In this document: positions 55,701 through 64,000 of the stretch, piece by piece
Layout: each line of letters opens with the position of its first letter
Numbering within the stretch: the first letter of the stretch is position 1
Assembly: GCA_009193035.1 (NCBI GenBank)
Contig: SWDT01000060.1
Location: 413,058 to 477,057, forward strand
Length of the DNA stretch: 64,000 nt
Reading direction: 5' to 3'
From: Halicephalobus mephisto
Lineage: Eukaryota; Nematoda; Chromadorea; Rhabditida; Panagrolaimidae
Position numbers and translations under genes: made by a program
Notes under the pieces: model-generated
Seen by the model: the letters and a program-made list of their open reading frames with translations, nothing else
Database searches by the model: none
Told to the model about the DNA's origin: nothing

Positions 55701-58700
55701 TCAGCGTAGACGCCATCAAAACTCTTCAAATTATGGTCAGTTTTTAATTTTTACATAATGAATATTATAGTTTCAAAAAATAATTTTTCAAATTTTTTGA
55801 ATTCCCGCGCAAGAGCGAACGAGAATACAAAAATGGTAAATCTGGCAATTCACTACTGAAATCAATGCACTTTTTCGCTCGCTCTTTTCGTTTACCTAAA
55901 TTCTAGAAATTTTTAAAGAAATTTCGCGTTGAGACAATTTCTAAAAAAAGTTGATATATAATTTTTACAATATATAATTAATGGCGAAATAATATTTATA
56001 TAAAATATTCTAGTTTTTAGAGAATTTCGCGTTGAGACAATTTCTAAAAAAAGTTGATATATAATTTTTACAATATAAAACGACTTTTTTCAGTTTGACG
56101 GTTTTGATTCCATCGGAGACAAATTTGAACAATTCCATTTCGATGAAGGCTTCTTCGACAAGATCAAAATTTTGAATTTGGAAAAAAAATCGAAAAATGA
56201 AGTTTTTAATGAAAACGAAAAAAACACCACTTCGGTAGATCCAAAAATTACGAAATCCGCTGAGATGTTTATTGAGAAACTCCAAATGAAGATGGATGAA
56301 TGGCTAGATTTTGAAGATCCAACAAAATTGGATTACGAAATTCAGAAATTCGCCGCGGAATTTGTGAAAGAAGACGAAAATAACCAGCAACTTCTGAATT
56401 CAGATGCCGCTTATTTGTGTGTTTATGCTTTACTGAGTTATTCCTTGGAGAAATTGTCCGGATCTACTGTATCCAAATCGGATTTTATTAAACTTGTTCA
56501 TTGCGAAGGCTGCGTTGTTTATGTTAATGAATTTTTTATTTTTTCTTTATTTCAAAAAATTCAAACTAATTTTATTTTTTCCGGAAAAAATTTAACTGGC
56601 AAAACAGTGCTGGAGGGAATCGTTCAAGATTACGATGGAAAAAAAAACAAACTTCTCATATATCAATCTATCAAAAACAAAACCGAAGATTCTGAACCTG
56701 TGATTTTGGAAGAACGAGAATTCAAAACTGAAGAAATGAAAGAATTGGATTTTTGGATGAATAGAATTTTTTCGAATTGCTGGGGAACGGTCCAGATAGT
56801 ACTTTCTAGATTTCCTCTAAAAGTAGAAAAAAAATCAGAAAAGTTTTCCATTGAAGGAGCAGAGGCGACCCTGGAGGCGATGAAGGCTTTTTCCAGAATT
56901 CTCAGACATTATTCTATGAAAAGAGAAATTTTATGGCTTTTTGAGAAATTTGGAGAAGAAATATGTAATTTGGAAGACCTGAGAGAATTTATAACGACAA
57001 ATACGGAGAAAAAACCGTGGATTATGACGAGGATCGATGCTTTGGGGATGGATTTGGTCCTGGAATCGGCTTTGGTGTCCGGGACTATTTCCCCCGGATG
57101 CTGGAAACACGTCATTCGGACCATTGAATATGTCGCCGAACTCGAGAGACATCAGTTTAATCTTGTTAAAACGGCAAATACGGCATATGAAGGCACTACG
57201 GAAGGTTTGAAGGATCTTCTGGGACATCAGAATCAAAAAGATTTAAATTTGAAAACAACAGGAAAAGTTTTAGATGAATTAATGTTGAAAATTCATAGAT
57301 TTTTTGAAAATTCTGCAAGACAATTAAATTTATATGCTTTTTGTCAACTTTTGGATTTTCTGGTGGCGGCAAATGAGAACAACTTGAAGTACTCTGAAAA
57401 CGCCAGAATCGCGGAAACTTGCTCTTTGATCCAGAGAATTGCAAAACTTGCGATTGATTCTTCTGATCGTCCGAAAATTCATCTTATGAAAATCTGGTCA
57501 ACTATTTTTGGTCATCTTTCAGAAGCTTCTGGAGCCAGATTTCCTGAGGAAATAAGCAGATTAGCCGTGGTGAGTCTCGGTGACTGCACTAGGAGTTTTT
57601 TGAAAATCGAAACTTCTGGATTCTGTTTTCATCAAGCTCTTTTTCAAGTTTTCCAGAATATGCTTTGTTCGGATTCTTGTGCTGAAGAAACTCAAGAACA
57701 TATTGTTTCTATTTTGTGTTCGTTTATCCAGGACAGACCGCAGCAAATCGGATCTGGATGGAAACCCCTATTTGGCGCCGTCAAAGCCATCAGAATCAGC
57801 AGTAACAAAAGTTGGTTTACATTTTCATATATGAAAAGTAAAAAATTGTCGTTATAAATATTCTAATTTTAATGAAAAGCGATGTAGTTTTTTGCAATTT
57901 TTGAATTCCCGCGTAAAGGAAAAGAATTTTCAAAAATGACAAAAACGATAAATCTGGCAACTCTGAAAATTCGAGTTGTTTTTTGTTCACGTTTTTAGGA
58001 TCATTCTGGAAATTCACAAAATTCGCGTCGGGATAATTTCGTAAAAAAGTTCATATATGATTTTTTGTAATTTTTGAATTCCCGCGTAAAGGAAGAGAAT
58101 TTTCAAAAATGACAAAAACGATAAATCTGGTAACTTTAAAAATTCGAGTTGTTTTTTGTTCTCGTTTTAGGATCACTCTGGAAATTCACAAAATTCGCGT
58201 CGGGATAATTTCGTAAAAAAGTTCATATATGATTTTTTGCAATTTTTGAATTCCCGCGCAAAGGAAGAGAATTTTCAAAAATGACAAAAACGATAAATCT
58301 GGTAACTTTAAAATTCGAGTTGTTTTTTGTTCTCGTTTTTAGGATCACTCTGGAAATTCACAAAATTCGCGTCGGGATAATTTCGTAAAAAAGTTCATAT
58401 ATGATTTTTTGCAATTTTTGAATTCCCGCGCAAAGGAAGAGAATTTTCAAAAATGACAAAAACGATAAATCTGGTAACTTTAAAAATTCGAGTTGTTTTT
58501 TGTTCACGTTTTAGATCACGTTTTTAGGATCACTCTGGAAATTCACAAAATTCGTGTCGGAAAAGTTAAATTTTTTTATTACTGTAAAATTGATATATGA
58601 ACGTACTTATTTTAGACCGTAAATCAGATTCATCTCAACCTCGTCTCAGTATTGTCCATTTTGCCGTTCTTGAAGTCCTTAAAAAATATTTCGAAATCAA

Positions 58701-61700
58701 TGATCCCCAAGTTTTTGTTCAAACAGCTTTAGAATTTTTCTCTTGTGTATCTCATTACCTTCAATCAACGGCGGAATCTAAGCAGAATGCCGACGGCGAA
58801 GTTTCACAAGGAGAAGAACAAGATGCCGCCATAGCAGAGACCGTTTTTTCTTTCGTTTTGATGGCCCAACAGTTACTTGTGGAGTACTTTTCTTCAGATG
58901 AGGTCATGCCTTCTCAGAACTTAATTAATAAGTTGAGAATGAGAGAAAATAATATGGATTTTGTGGAAGATAACTACAATAATAAGTTCGCGGATTTGCC
59001 GCCTTTGACGAATTGCCTCAGGGAAGAACCACAATTGGATGTTTATCCGAGAGAATTAAACGAATCATTGAAAAGTAAGTTTTTTAAATTCCGATATATC
59101 AAAATTATTTTTATCAAATTGTATTATATGAAAATTAATTTTGTCGAATTTTGATATATCAAAATTATTTTTATTAAATTTCGATAAATGAAAATTAATT
59201 TTTATCGAATTTTGATATATGAAAATTAATTTTATCGAATTATATAATATGGAGATCAATTTTGTCGAATTTTGATATATCAAAATTAATTTTTACTAAA
59301 TTTTGATATATCAAAATCACTTTTGTTAAATTATATTATATAGAAATCAATTTTATCGAATTTTGATATATGAAAATTAATTTTTACTAAATTTGATATA
59401 TCAAAATCACTTTTATTAAATTATATTCAATTTTCAGGACCAATAGAAGTTTTCCCATGGAAAGACATGAATGAAGCGGAACAATCAGTAATTGAATTGA
59501 TTTTAACACTTATTGAATCCCTTTCTGGCTTAGTCCTGACTTGTACGAGACAGATACAAACGAAATTGATTTCATCTTTATCCGAATTCATCTCTGGCTT
59601 CCGTTCGAATGCCATTGGGGCTGACATTGGGTCTTTTTCTCTTTGTTCTTTGATTTTTCCGACTTTTCAAAAATGGGCAACTCAAGAAAAAGCTTCGGGA
59701 TTTTCACTTTCTCCAGAATCAGCTAAATCTATCAGAAGCTTAAAACAAGCCAGTGGGATTCTGACTCAAGTTGTTGTGGAATATGTTTTAGAAAAACCAG
59801 ATTCAGATTGGAGCGAAAGATTACTGTTGGATTGTCATCATTTAATGAATTCTTTCGTTGCTCATCCAAGTCAAGCCATCAGTGGAATCGGCACAGCTTG
59901 CCTGAGGCACTTGATCACGTCGACAGCAGAGAAATATTCTGAGAAATTATGGAAAATAACAGGATTAAGCCTATGGAAAGCAAAGTAAGTTTTTTAATTT
60001 TATAAATTTTTTTACAAAACATCAAATTTTTGTTGGATGCTGTTTTTTTATGGATATGTTCTCTAGTGATGCTTAGGATTTGGTAAGATAGAAAACAGAA
60101 GCATAATAATAATTTTTAATTGAATAATAAGACAGGTCGATTATTATAATAATTTTAACACATAATAACTGAGATTTTCAGTCATGTTTTACAATATTCC
60201 ATGTTCCTTGATATTTTAGTTATTTCTTCAAATCCTTTTTTTAATTTAGTTTTTTGTTCCACAGGATTAGGTTGAATTTACTGTAGATGTTGTGATTTCC
60301 TAAGGGACGCTGCAACGTAGGGAGAGAAGTACTGGAGTCTTTAGAAAACAACAAGTCACAATCTTATTTTATATCACCACCTAACAAACACACAATAACA
60401 TAAATCTCGTAAGGTTACGGTAGTCGTGCTAAGACCAACAAATCAAGGAGCGTCATCTGTATGGCGTCTCTTCAAATCCCAACAGTAGAATCAACTATTA
60501 CGAAATTATTGTGAATTGTCATGTGAAGTGCTACCGTACCTTCTTCAGGGACTTCTTTGTAGACATTAATTCGCGTCCTGAGTCAGATACTTGGTGTTGT
60601 GGTTTTTCGAAGATCTTTAGTGTTTTCATATATAATTACTAACACTTAAAGATGTATAAACTGTTGTGTAGCCTATGTAACCCTACTTTGGGAGTTTCTA
60701 GATATATTTTAGAAGAATATAACTCTGGGACAGTAGTTATGAAATTGTGGAAGATTGCGAAGATGGAACTGAATGGGGACTCCTACCACGGAATACCCTT
60801 GCTAGGCCAGGGAGTGGTTCTTGCTGTTTTGGAATTAGGTTTTGTACGTACAAAAAATACAACTTTTGGCACAGTAACAAAAGGAAATCGTCACTATTGT
60901 GTTACATTTCTGTCACAAATGCCAAATATTCAAAAAATATGACGATTGTGGCACACTTTTCAGTTTTTACAAGATCAAAAATTACAATTTTTTGTGTAGT
61001 GTTGTTTATATATAAGGTATCGTTGGATAAAGAGTGTTAAGGAGTTATGCATACTCTTTCGCTAGAAAAAACCTCTATCGCTTAAATTACGGGATAATCA
61101 TCATACAAGACCGGAATTGTAGGCTATTTCTACACGAATACTCCATAATTACTTGTAATTGAGTGTGAATAATTATACTCATTGAGCATATGAAACCTAA
61201 AATGAACATTTAATCATAACTTTTTATTTTTGTTTTCAGTTTTTGTATAGAAAAATAAGTAATCCAATGCGTTTAATTATGTTTAGTTACAAGTAATTGT
61301 GGACCATCTGTGAATTAATATCAGTTAACGACGAAGGGTTTCACAAATACTCCATAATTACTTGTAATTGAATATACTTAATTATGTTTAGTTACAAGTG
61401 ATTGTGGATTATCTGTGTGACTAGGAATTTCGTGTTGAGATTGCTTTGTAAAAAATTCATGATTGGTTATGAAAGAAGCATCAAATAAAATCACAATTAT
61501 TTATAAAAATTTGTTTCAAAACTATTTTGTAAAAAAAGTTTATATTTAATTTTTGTAAAATTATAATTTCAGTTCGATTACTCTTGCTCCGGTGAGAAGA
61601 CTTTGTTTTCATTATTTTGTTGACAGTACGGACTTTGGAGGTGATATTGGAGAAGTGTCTGTTGGAGTAAAGAAAGAAGAAACTGACAAAGATCATGTTG

Positions 61701-63564
61701 AACTTCAATTAATGGGAAAACAAATTTTTTCAATTGATGAAAATTCAAATACTCAATCGGTAGCAAGTATTAGGAATTCTAGATCCACAACAGAGGGTTC
61801 TGTTCCGCAAACACCGATCAGTCCGATTCCGAGTGTTAAACAATTGGCTTATGTTTTTAAATTGACAAAAGCTGGAAGTGATCCATTAAAGTAAGTTTGT
61901 TGGAAATTATTTTAAAATTATCGAATTTCAAATAACTTATATCATTAAATTTTATAATTACGAGTAATGGAGTCTGCCTTCGGGGAGCTCTTTGATTGTA
62001 TCATAGCGGTTACGAAACAACATAAATACTCCATAATTACTTGTAATTGAGTATGGATAATTATACTCATTGAGCATATGAAACTTAAAATGAATATTTA
62101 ATCATAACTTTTTATTTTTGTTTTCAGTTTTTATATAGAAAAATAAGTAATCGAATGCGTTCAATTACGCTTAGTTACAAGTAATTGTGGATCATCTGTG
62201 AGTTGTTGCGTAAAATCAACACACAGATTGCTGTAGTTTTTATGAAATCTCTAATATTCACATTTAGATAATTTCATAACAACGCTCATTTCCGCTTTTT
62301 TATAATATAAGATTTTAATCGTTTTAAAGATCTTTTAAATATTGTCTGTTCTAAGTTGATTTATCTTTTTAACGATTGGGAAACAGTGGCACCAACTCGC
62401 CAGAAACCGCGAGGAATATAGAAGGTGGCTGAAGAATCTGATCCATTACGAAGGCGGATGAATCAGATTTTCAAGTGTCAAGTGTATCTTTTTAACATTT
62501 TTGGTAGAATAAGATAAGTTTAGATGACCTGGCTTTAATTTTGTGTTTTTCTTTTGATCGACTGCGACTAGGCATCGAAATTGAGTTTCACGAGCGATAG
62601 TTATGTATGTTTACTAGATTTGGCGGTTTTTTGAAATTTTCGATTTTTGAATTTGAACTATTGGGTTCGAAATTGACAACTTTGGTACTGATCACTAGAC
62701 TACTATGAAAAACTCCGTTTTTTTTTAATTATTTGGTATTTTCTAGTACAGTTGAACTTGGATATAAGATATCCCCTTGGACTGGGGAAAACGTATGTTA
62801 TAACAAAGGATATATCATATTGGGGGTAAATTTGAAGACAGACTAACCAAACTCACTCACACCGTATGCCATAATATGAGATATGTTATAGCGGGGGTGT
62901 CTTATATTCAAGTTCTACTGTACTTCGTTTTAGTTTTTTAATGCAGGTTTAGAAATATATGGTAATTTATGTTTATTTAACTTTTTTAGTCTCCCACTGG
63001 AAGATCTTGTGACTAGCTTACTGAATCAACAAGTATTGATCCAGTTGATTAGCGGGATTTTGTTGGGAGAACAGAACACGAATCTTGCGAGTGGAGTTGC
63101 TACTGTAAGACCGGATTCTAGTGATTCTGGATTTATCGGGAAAGCTCCAGATAGAACTATTGGAGCTCTACTTCATTGTTTGGATGCTTCGTCGGCCGTA
63201 GCTAGTTTATTTGACGAAAGACCGGCTTTGAAGATGCTTATTCAAAAATTATGTAATCTTGAACAAAGTGCTAACTTATATAAATGCATGATAGCTTCTC
63301 AATCGGTCAAGTTGATGAGTACTTATCAAATTGCTAAACTTGGAAATGATAAAAGTGGGCATTTGAAAACGTTAGAATCAAGTTTATTGCATTTATTGGA
63401 GCAGTTGAAAAAATATGATCAAGAAGCTGCAGCGAATAAATTGGCCAGTTTCGCTAGAGATCGTATTGATCAGAAAATTCAAATTTCTTTGGTTGAAAAT
63501 AATAATAAAACTGGTGAAGGAATAAAGTCATTTTCTGTGGTTTCTGCAGCGAAATGTCTTGAAG
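52796..63564 (+). CDS. ARFGEF3: BIG3 / ARFGEF3-type large HEAT-like protein (3' end beyond window)
   Basis: Nine exons with matching phases: 52796-52880, 53664-54100, 54723-55205, 55580-55735, 56094-57810, 58616-59074, 59438-59984, 61573-61890 and 62990-63564, about 1,590 residues so far. The family is recognised from segments such as GCWKHVIRTIEYVAELERHQ, the RQLNLYAFCQLLDFL region, RPQQIGSGWKPLF and NLPLEDLVTSLLNQQVLIQL, which match Brefeldin-A-inhibited GEF protein 3 along its length and in order. Human BIG3 is about 2,177 residues and lacks an active Sec7 GEF domain; it affects granule/vesicle trafficking (family knowledge). The last exon ends with a GTAAGT donor at 63565, so the C-terminus lies outside the window. 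No lesion is seen. Confidence 0.88.
53065..53620. repeat. GGATAGTG hairpin cluster 5 with 148-bp duplication
   Basis: BIG3 intron 1. A ~148-bp block beginning CCGTTCTTAGAAAGTTTAAG occurs at about 53073 and 53221; each copy carries one GATAGTGACTG...AGTCACTATCC pair. Further alternating arms continue to 53605, ending about 60 bp before the exon. Confidence 0.87.
54101..54722 (+). other. BIG3 intron 2
   Basis: A 622-bp intron. Near copies of CGATTACGAA(A/T) and ACTACCACGTAAAATCAAAA occur at about 54345 and 54595. The open frame inside is low-complexity and not supported as coding. Confidence 0.5.
55206..55579 (+). repeat. BIG3 intron 3: CATATATAAATTTC array
   Basis: Tandem TTAATTTTCATATAAATTTC and AAACTTTCATATATAAACTT units, about ten in all, lead directly to the acceptor. 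Confidence 0.75.
55736..56093 (+). repeat. BIG3 intron 4 with TTCCCGCGCAAGAGCGA element and duplicated block
   Basis: About 55795-55890 carries GAATTCCCGCGCAAGAGCGA and an inverted CGCTCGCTCTT arm, related to 26055-26400. The block TTTCGCGTTGAGACAATTTC is then repeated at about 55920 and 56025. Confidence 0.75.
57811..58615 (+). repeat. BIG3 intron 5: 172-bp tandem repeat
   Basis: About four copies of a 172-bp unit containing GAATTCCCGCG(C/T)AAAGGAA, ACAAAAACGATAAATCTGG and AATTCGCGTCGGGATAATTT. Equivalent GAATTC positions are near 57903, 58076, 58248 and 58420. The intron donor is a non-standard GTTGGT. Confidence 0.88.
59075..59437 (+). repeat. BIG3 intron 6: TTTTGATATATCAAAA palindrome array
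   Basis: The perfect 16-bp palindrome TTTTGATATATCAAAA or close variants recur about every 30-60 bp, separated by ATTTTTA(T/C)(C/T)(G/A)AAT. Confidence 0.8.
60288..60484. mobile_element. 197-bp TG...CA element with 5-bp target duplication (solo-LTR-like)
   Basis: It begins TGTTGTGATTT and ends AAATCCCAACA (10 of 11 bases inverted). It is flanked on both sides by GTAGA (60283-60287 and 60485-60489). TG/CA ends and a 5-bp duplication are typical of an LTR left after recombination. A small DNA transposon is the alternative. Confidence 0.6.
60849..60998. mobile_element. Palindromic ~151-bp MITE, copy D
   Basis: The ends are TACAAAAAATACAACTTTT and AAAATTACAATTTTTTGTGTA-like. The centre is CGTCACTATTGTGTTACATT then GTCACAAATGCCAAATATTC and AAAAATATGACGATTGTG. 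It lies in the same orientation as copies A and C. Confidence 0.75.
61133..61312. mobile_element. 180-bp MITE with CATAATTACTTGTAA termini, copy 1
   Basis: The left end is ATACTCCATAATTACTTGTA and the right end the inverse, TTACAAGTAATTGTGGA followed by CATCTGTG. The interior contains ATTATACTCATTGAGCATAT and AATCATAACTTTTTATTTTT. It is the same length as the copy at 62021. Confidence 0.8.
61342..61417. mobile_element. 76-bp internal-deletion derivative of the 180-bp MITE
   Basis: It has the same termini (CACAAATACTCCATAATTAC and ATTGTGGATTATCTGTG) but lacks about 104 bp of interior. It lies 29 bp from the full copy. Confidence 0.75.
62021..62200. mobile_element. 180-bp MITE, copy 2
   Basis: Nearly identical to 61133-61312 over the whole 180 bp, with matching inverted ends. 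It lies in the next intron of the same gene. Confidence 0.8.
62749..62920. mobile_element. 172-bp pogo-like non-autonomous element with TA target duplication
   Basis: It starts CAGTTGAACTTGGATATAAG and ends CTTATATTCAAGTTCTACTG, a good terminal inverted repeat of about 22 bp. TA flanks it at 62747-62748 and 62921-62922. CAGT(T/C)GAAC-type ends and TA targets are typical of the pogo/Tigger branch of Tc1/mariner. It has no coding capacity. Confidence 0.8.
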
Positions 63565-63617
63565 GTAAGTATACTGTAAAAAAGTTGGGAAAATTACTGT
63601 AATTGATAGGATTACTA

Positions 63618-64000
63618 CAGCTTTCGACAAAAGTCTTGGAAGTTTTTTATTTTTTAAATAATTTTTTTGTAACTAAAAGTGATTAGTGTTGCGTAGGTAT
63701 TGTCAACTAATATAAATACAACAGTTATAACCTTTCTGCATAGTGCTCCTGGAGAGCAGCGCAGCTTTATTCATTTTTGGCGCGTCAAAAGTCTTGGAAG
63801 TTTTTATATTTATTTATAAAAATAATTTAAAGAACAAAAATTATAAGTATATTTAATACCTAGTACTGTATCCATGAGCACCTATTACCGCCTGACATCG
63901 GTCTTTCAGAAAGGATTAGTTTAGCAATAAATGAACTATCAATTTTCTTCCATTCAGACTCAATCATCGAGAACTTTTCATCTAAGTTCTTCGCTTTAAC
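63618..64000 (-). mobile_element. Tc1-like transposon end (continues past the window)
   Basis: The likely outer end is CAGCTTTCGACAAAAGTCTT at 63618, preceded by TA. The motif CAAAAGTCTTGGAAGTTTTT at 63628 recurs in the same orientation at 63786, a spacing of 158 bp. This resembles the IR/DR arrangement of Sleeping-Beauty-type Tc1 elements, where each terminal repeat holds two transposase-binding direct repeats. The transposase end lies inward on the minus strand. The other terminus is outside the window, and the insertion sits in the BIG3 intron. Confidence 0.65.
63853..64000 (-). pseudogene. 3' end of a Tc1-like transposase, frameshifted
   Basis: Read from 64000 down, the minus strand encodes KNLDEKFSMIESEWKKID then FIAKLILSER. 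After one extra base near 63907 a second frame continues RCQAVIGAHGYSTRY and stops at 63853. The pair matches the conserved C-terminus of Tc1 transposases (ending RRCQAVI...GxxTKY-like). The frame break indicates a dead copy. The catalytic DDE part would lie beyond the window. Confidence 0.7.

Larger units (their letters stand above)
59985..61572 (+). other. BIG3 intron 7: host of several inserted elements
   Basis: A 1.6-kb intron of less repetitive composition than others. It contains a TG...CA element with 5-bp target duplication (60288-60484), a palindromic MITE (60849-60998) and two members of a second MITE family (61133-61312 and 61342-61417). The open frames near 60652-61040 are not supported as genes. 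Confidence 0.65.
61891..62989 (+). other. BIG3 intron 8
   Basis: Contains a 180-bp MITE, a pogo-like element (62749-62920) and a non-repetitive stretch. Within the latter, AATCTGATCC and GGATGAATCAGATT (about 62436-62472) can pair as a hairpin. No gene is seen. Confidence 0.55.

Noticed and set aside
56517..56620. An intron in the large BIG3 exon 5 around the segment VVYVNEFFIFSLFQKIQTNF
   Set aside because: The AT-rich stretch is in frame and aligns with the corresponding region of BIG3 proteins (an LVYLS...ELYHQV-like segment), so it is more likely coding.
60652..61040. Two ~96-codon plus-strand frames in BIG3 intron 7
   Set aside because: They overlap a MITE and have no recognisable family; the host intron has clean splice sites around them.
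1..64000. tRNA and rRNA genes
   Set aside because: I looked for cloverleaf-type A/B boxes and rRNA-like conserved blocks by eye and found none convincing; a tRNAscan run would be decisive.

Overview
The window is eukaryotic DNA, most likely from a free-living rhabditid nematode. Genes are broken into many short exons. Introns are very AT-rich, range from 42 nt to about 7.8 kb, and follow GT...TTTTCAG rules. Seven of the genes have a TTTCAG-like acceptor 0-11 nt upstream of their start codon, as expected for spliced-leader trans-splicing. At least one pair of genes has operon spacing. The proteins resemble nematode or animal families. The genus cannot be fixed from sequence alone.

Layout. (1) 1-26.6 kb, + strand: one large gene for a PET plus six-LIM protein of the Limpet/LIM-9 type. 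About 650 codons are spread over ten recognisable coding exons, and the long introns are full of tandem repeats, palindromic elements and a few non-repetitive islands. (2) 26.8-31.0 kb, - strand: PPAN/SSF1 (Brix ribosome-assembly factor) lies downstream of the kinesin-II accessory subunit KAP, possibly as an operon. (3) 31.3-34.4 kb, +: ZFR-type zinc-finger/DZF RNA-binding protein, divergent from KAP. (4) 34.9-36.0 kb, -: DNAJC9-type J protein. (5) 37.1-39.5 kb, +: alpha-type nicotinic acetylcholine receptor subunit. (6) 40.0-43.2 kb, +: NOLC1/Nopp140 followed 140 bp later by NHP2. Both act in box H/ACA snoRNP biogenesis, and the intercistronic gap has the hallmarks of an SL2-type operon. (7) 43.4-45.7 kb, +: a small cytochrome b561 membrane protein. 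(8) 47.5-52.3 kb, +: an unrecognised secreted protein with one C-terminal EF-hand, preceded by TGATAA and TATA motifs. (9) 52.8 kb to beyond the 3' end, +: a BIG3/ARFGEF3-type large HEAT-like protein, of which nine exons lie in the window.

Non-coding content. Introns hold at least five clusters of alternating GGATAGTG / CACTATCC hairpins, four copies of a palindromic ~151-bp MITE, two 180-bp copies plus a 76-bp deletion derivative of a second MITE, a 172-bp pogo-like element with TA ends, a 197-bp TG...CA element with a 5-bp target duplication (solo-LTR-like), and the decayed end of a Tc1-like transposon at the right edge. A structured-RNA candidate lies in the last ZFR intron.

Functionally the window mixes housekeeping ribosome/snoRNP genes (PPAN, NOLC1, NHP2), cilium/neuron genes (KAP, nAChR), a muscle LIM gene and trafficking/metabolic genes. 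Only the NOLC1-NHP2 pair forms an obvious functional unit. I saw no prokaryotic-type system, CRISPR array, rRNA or convincing tRNA.
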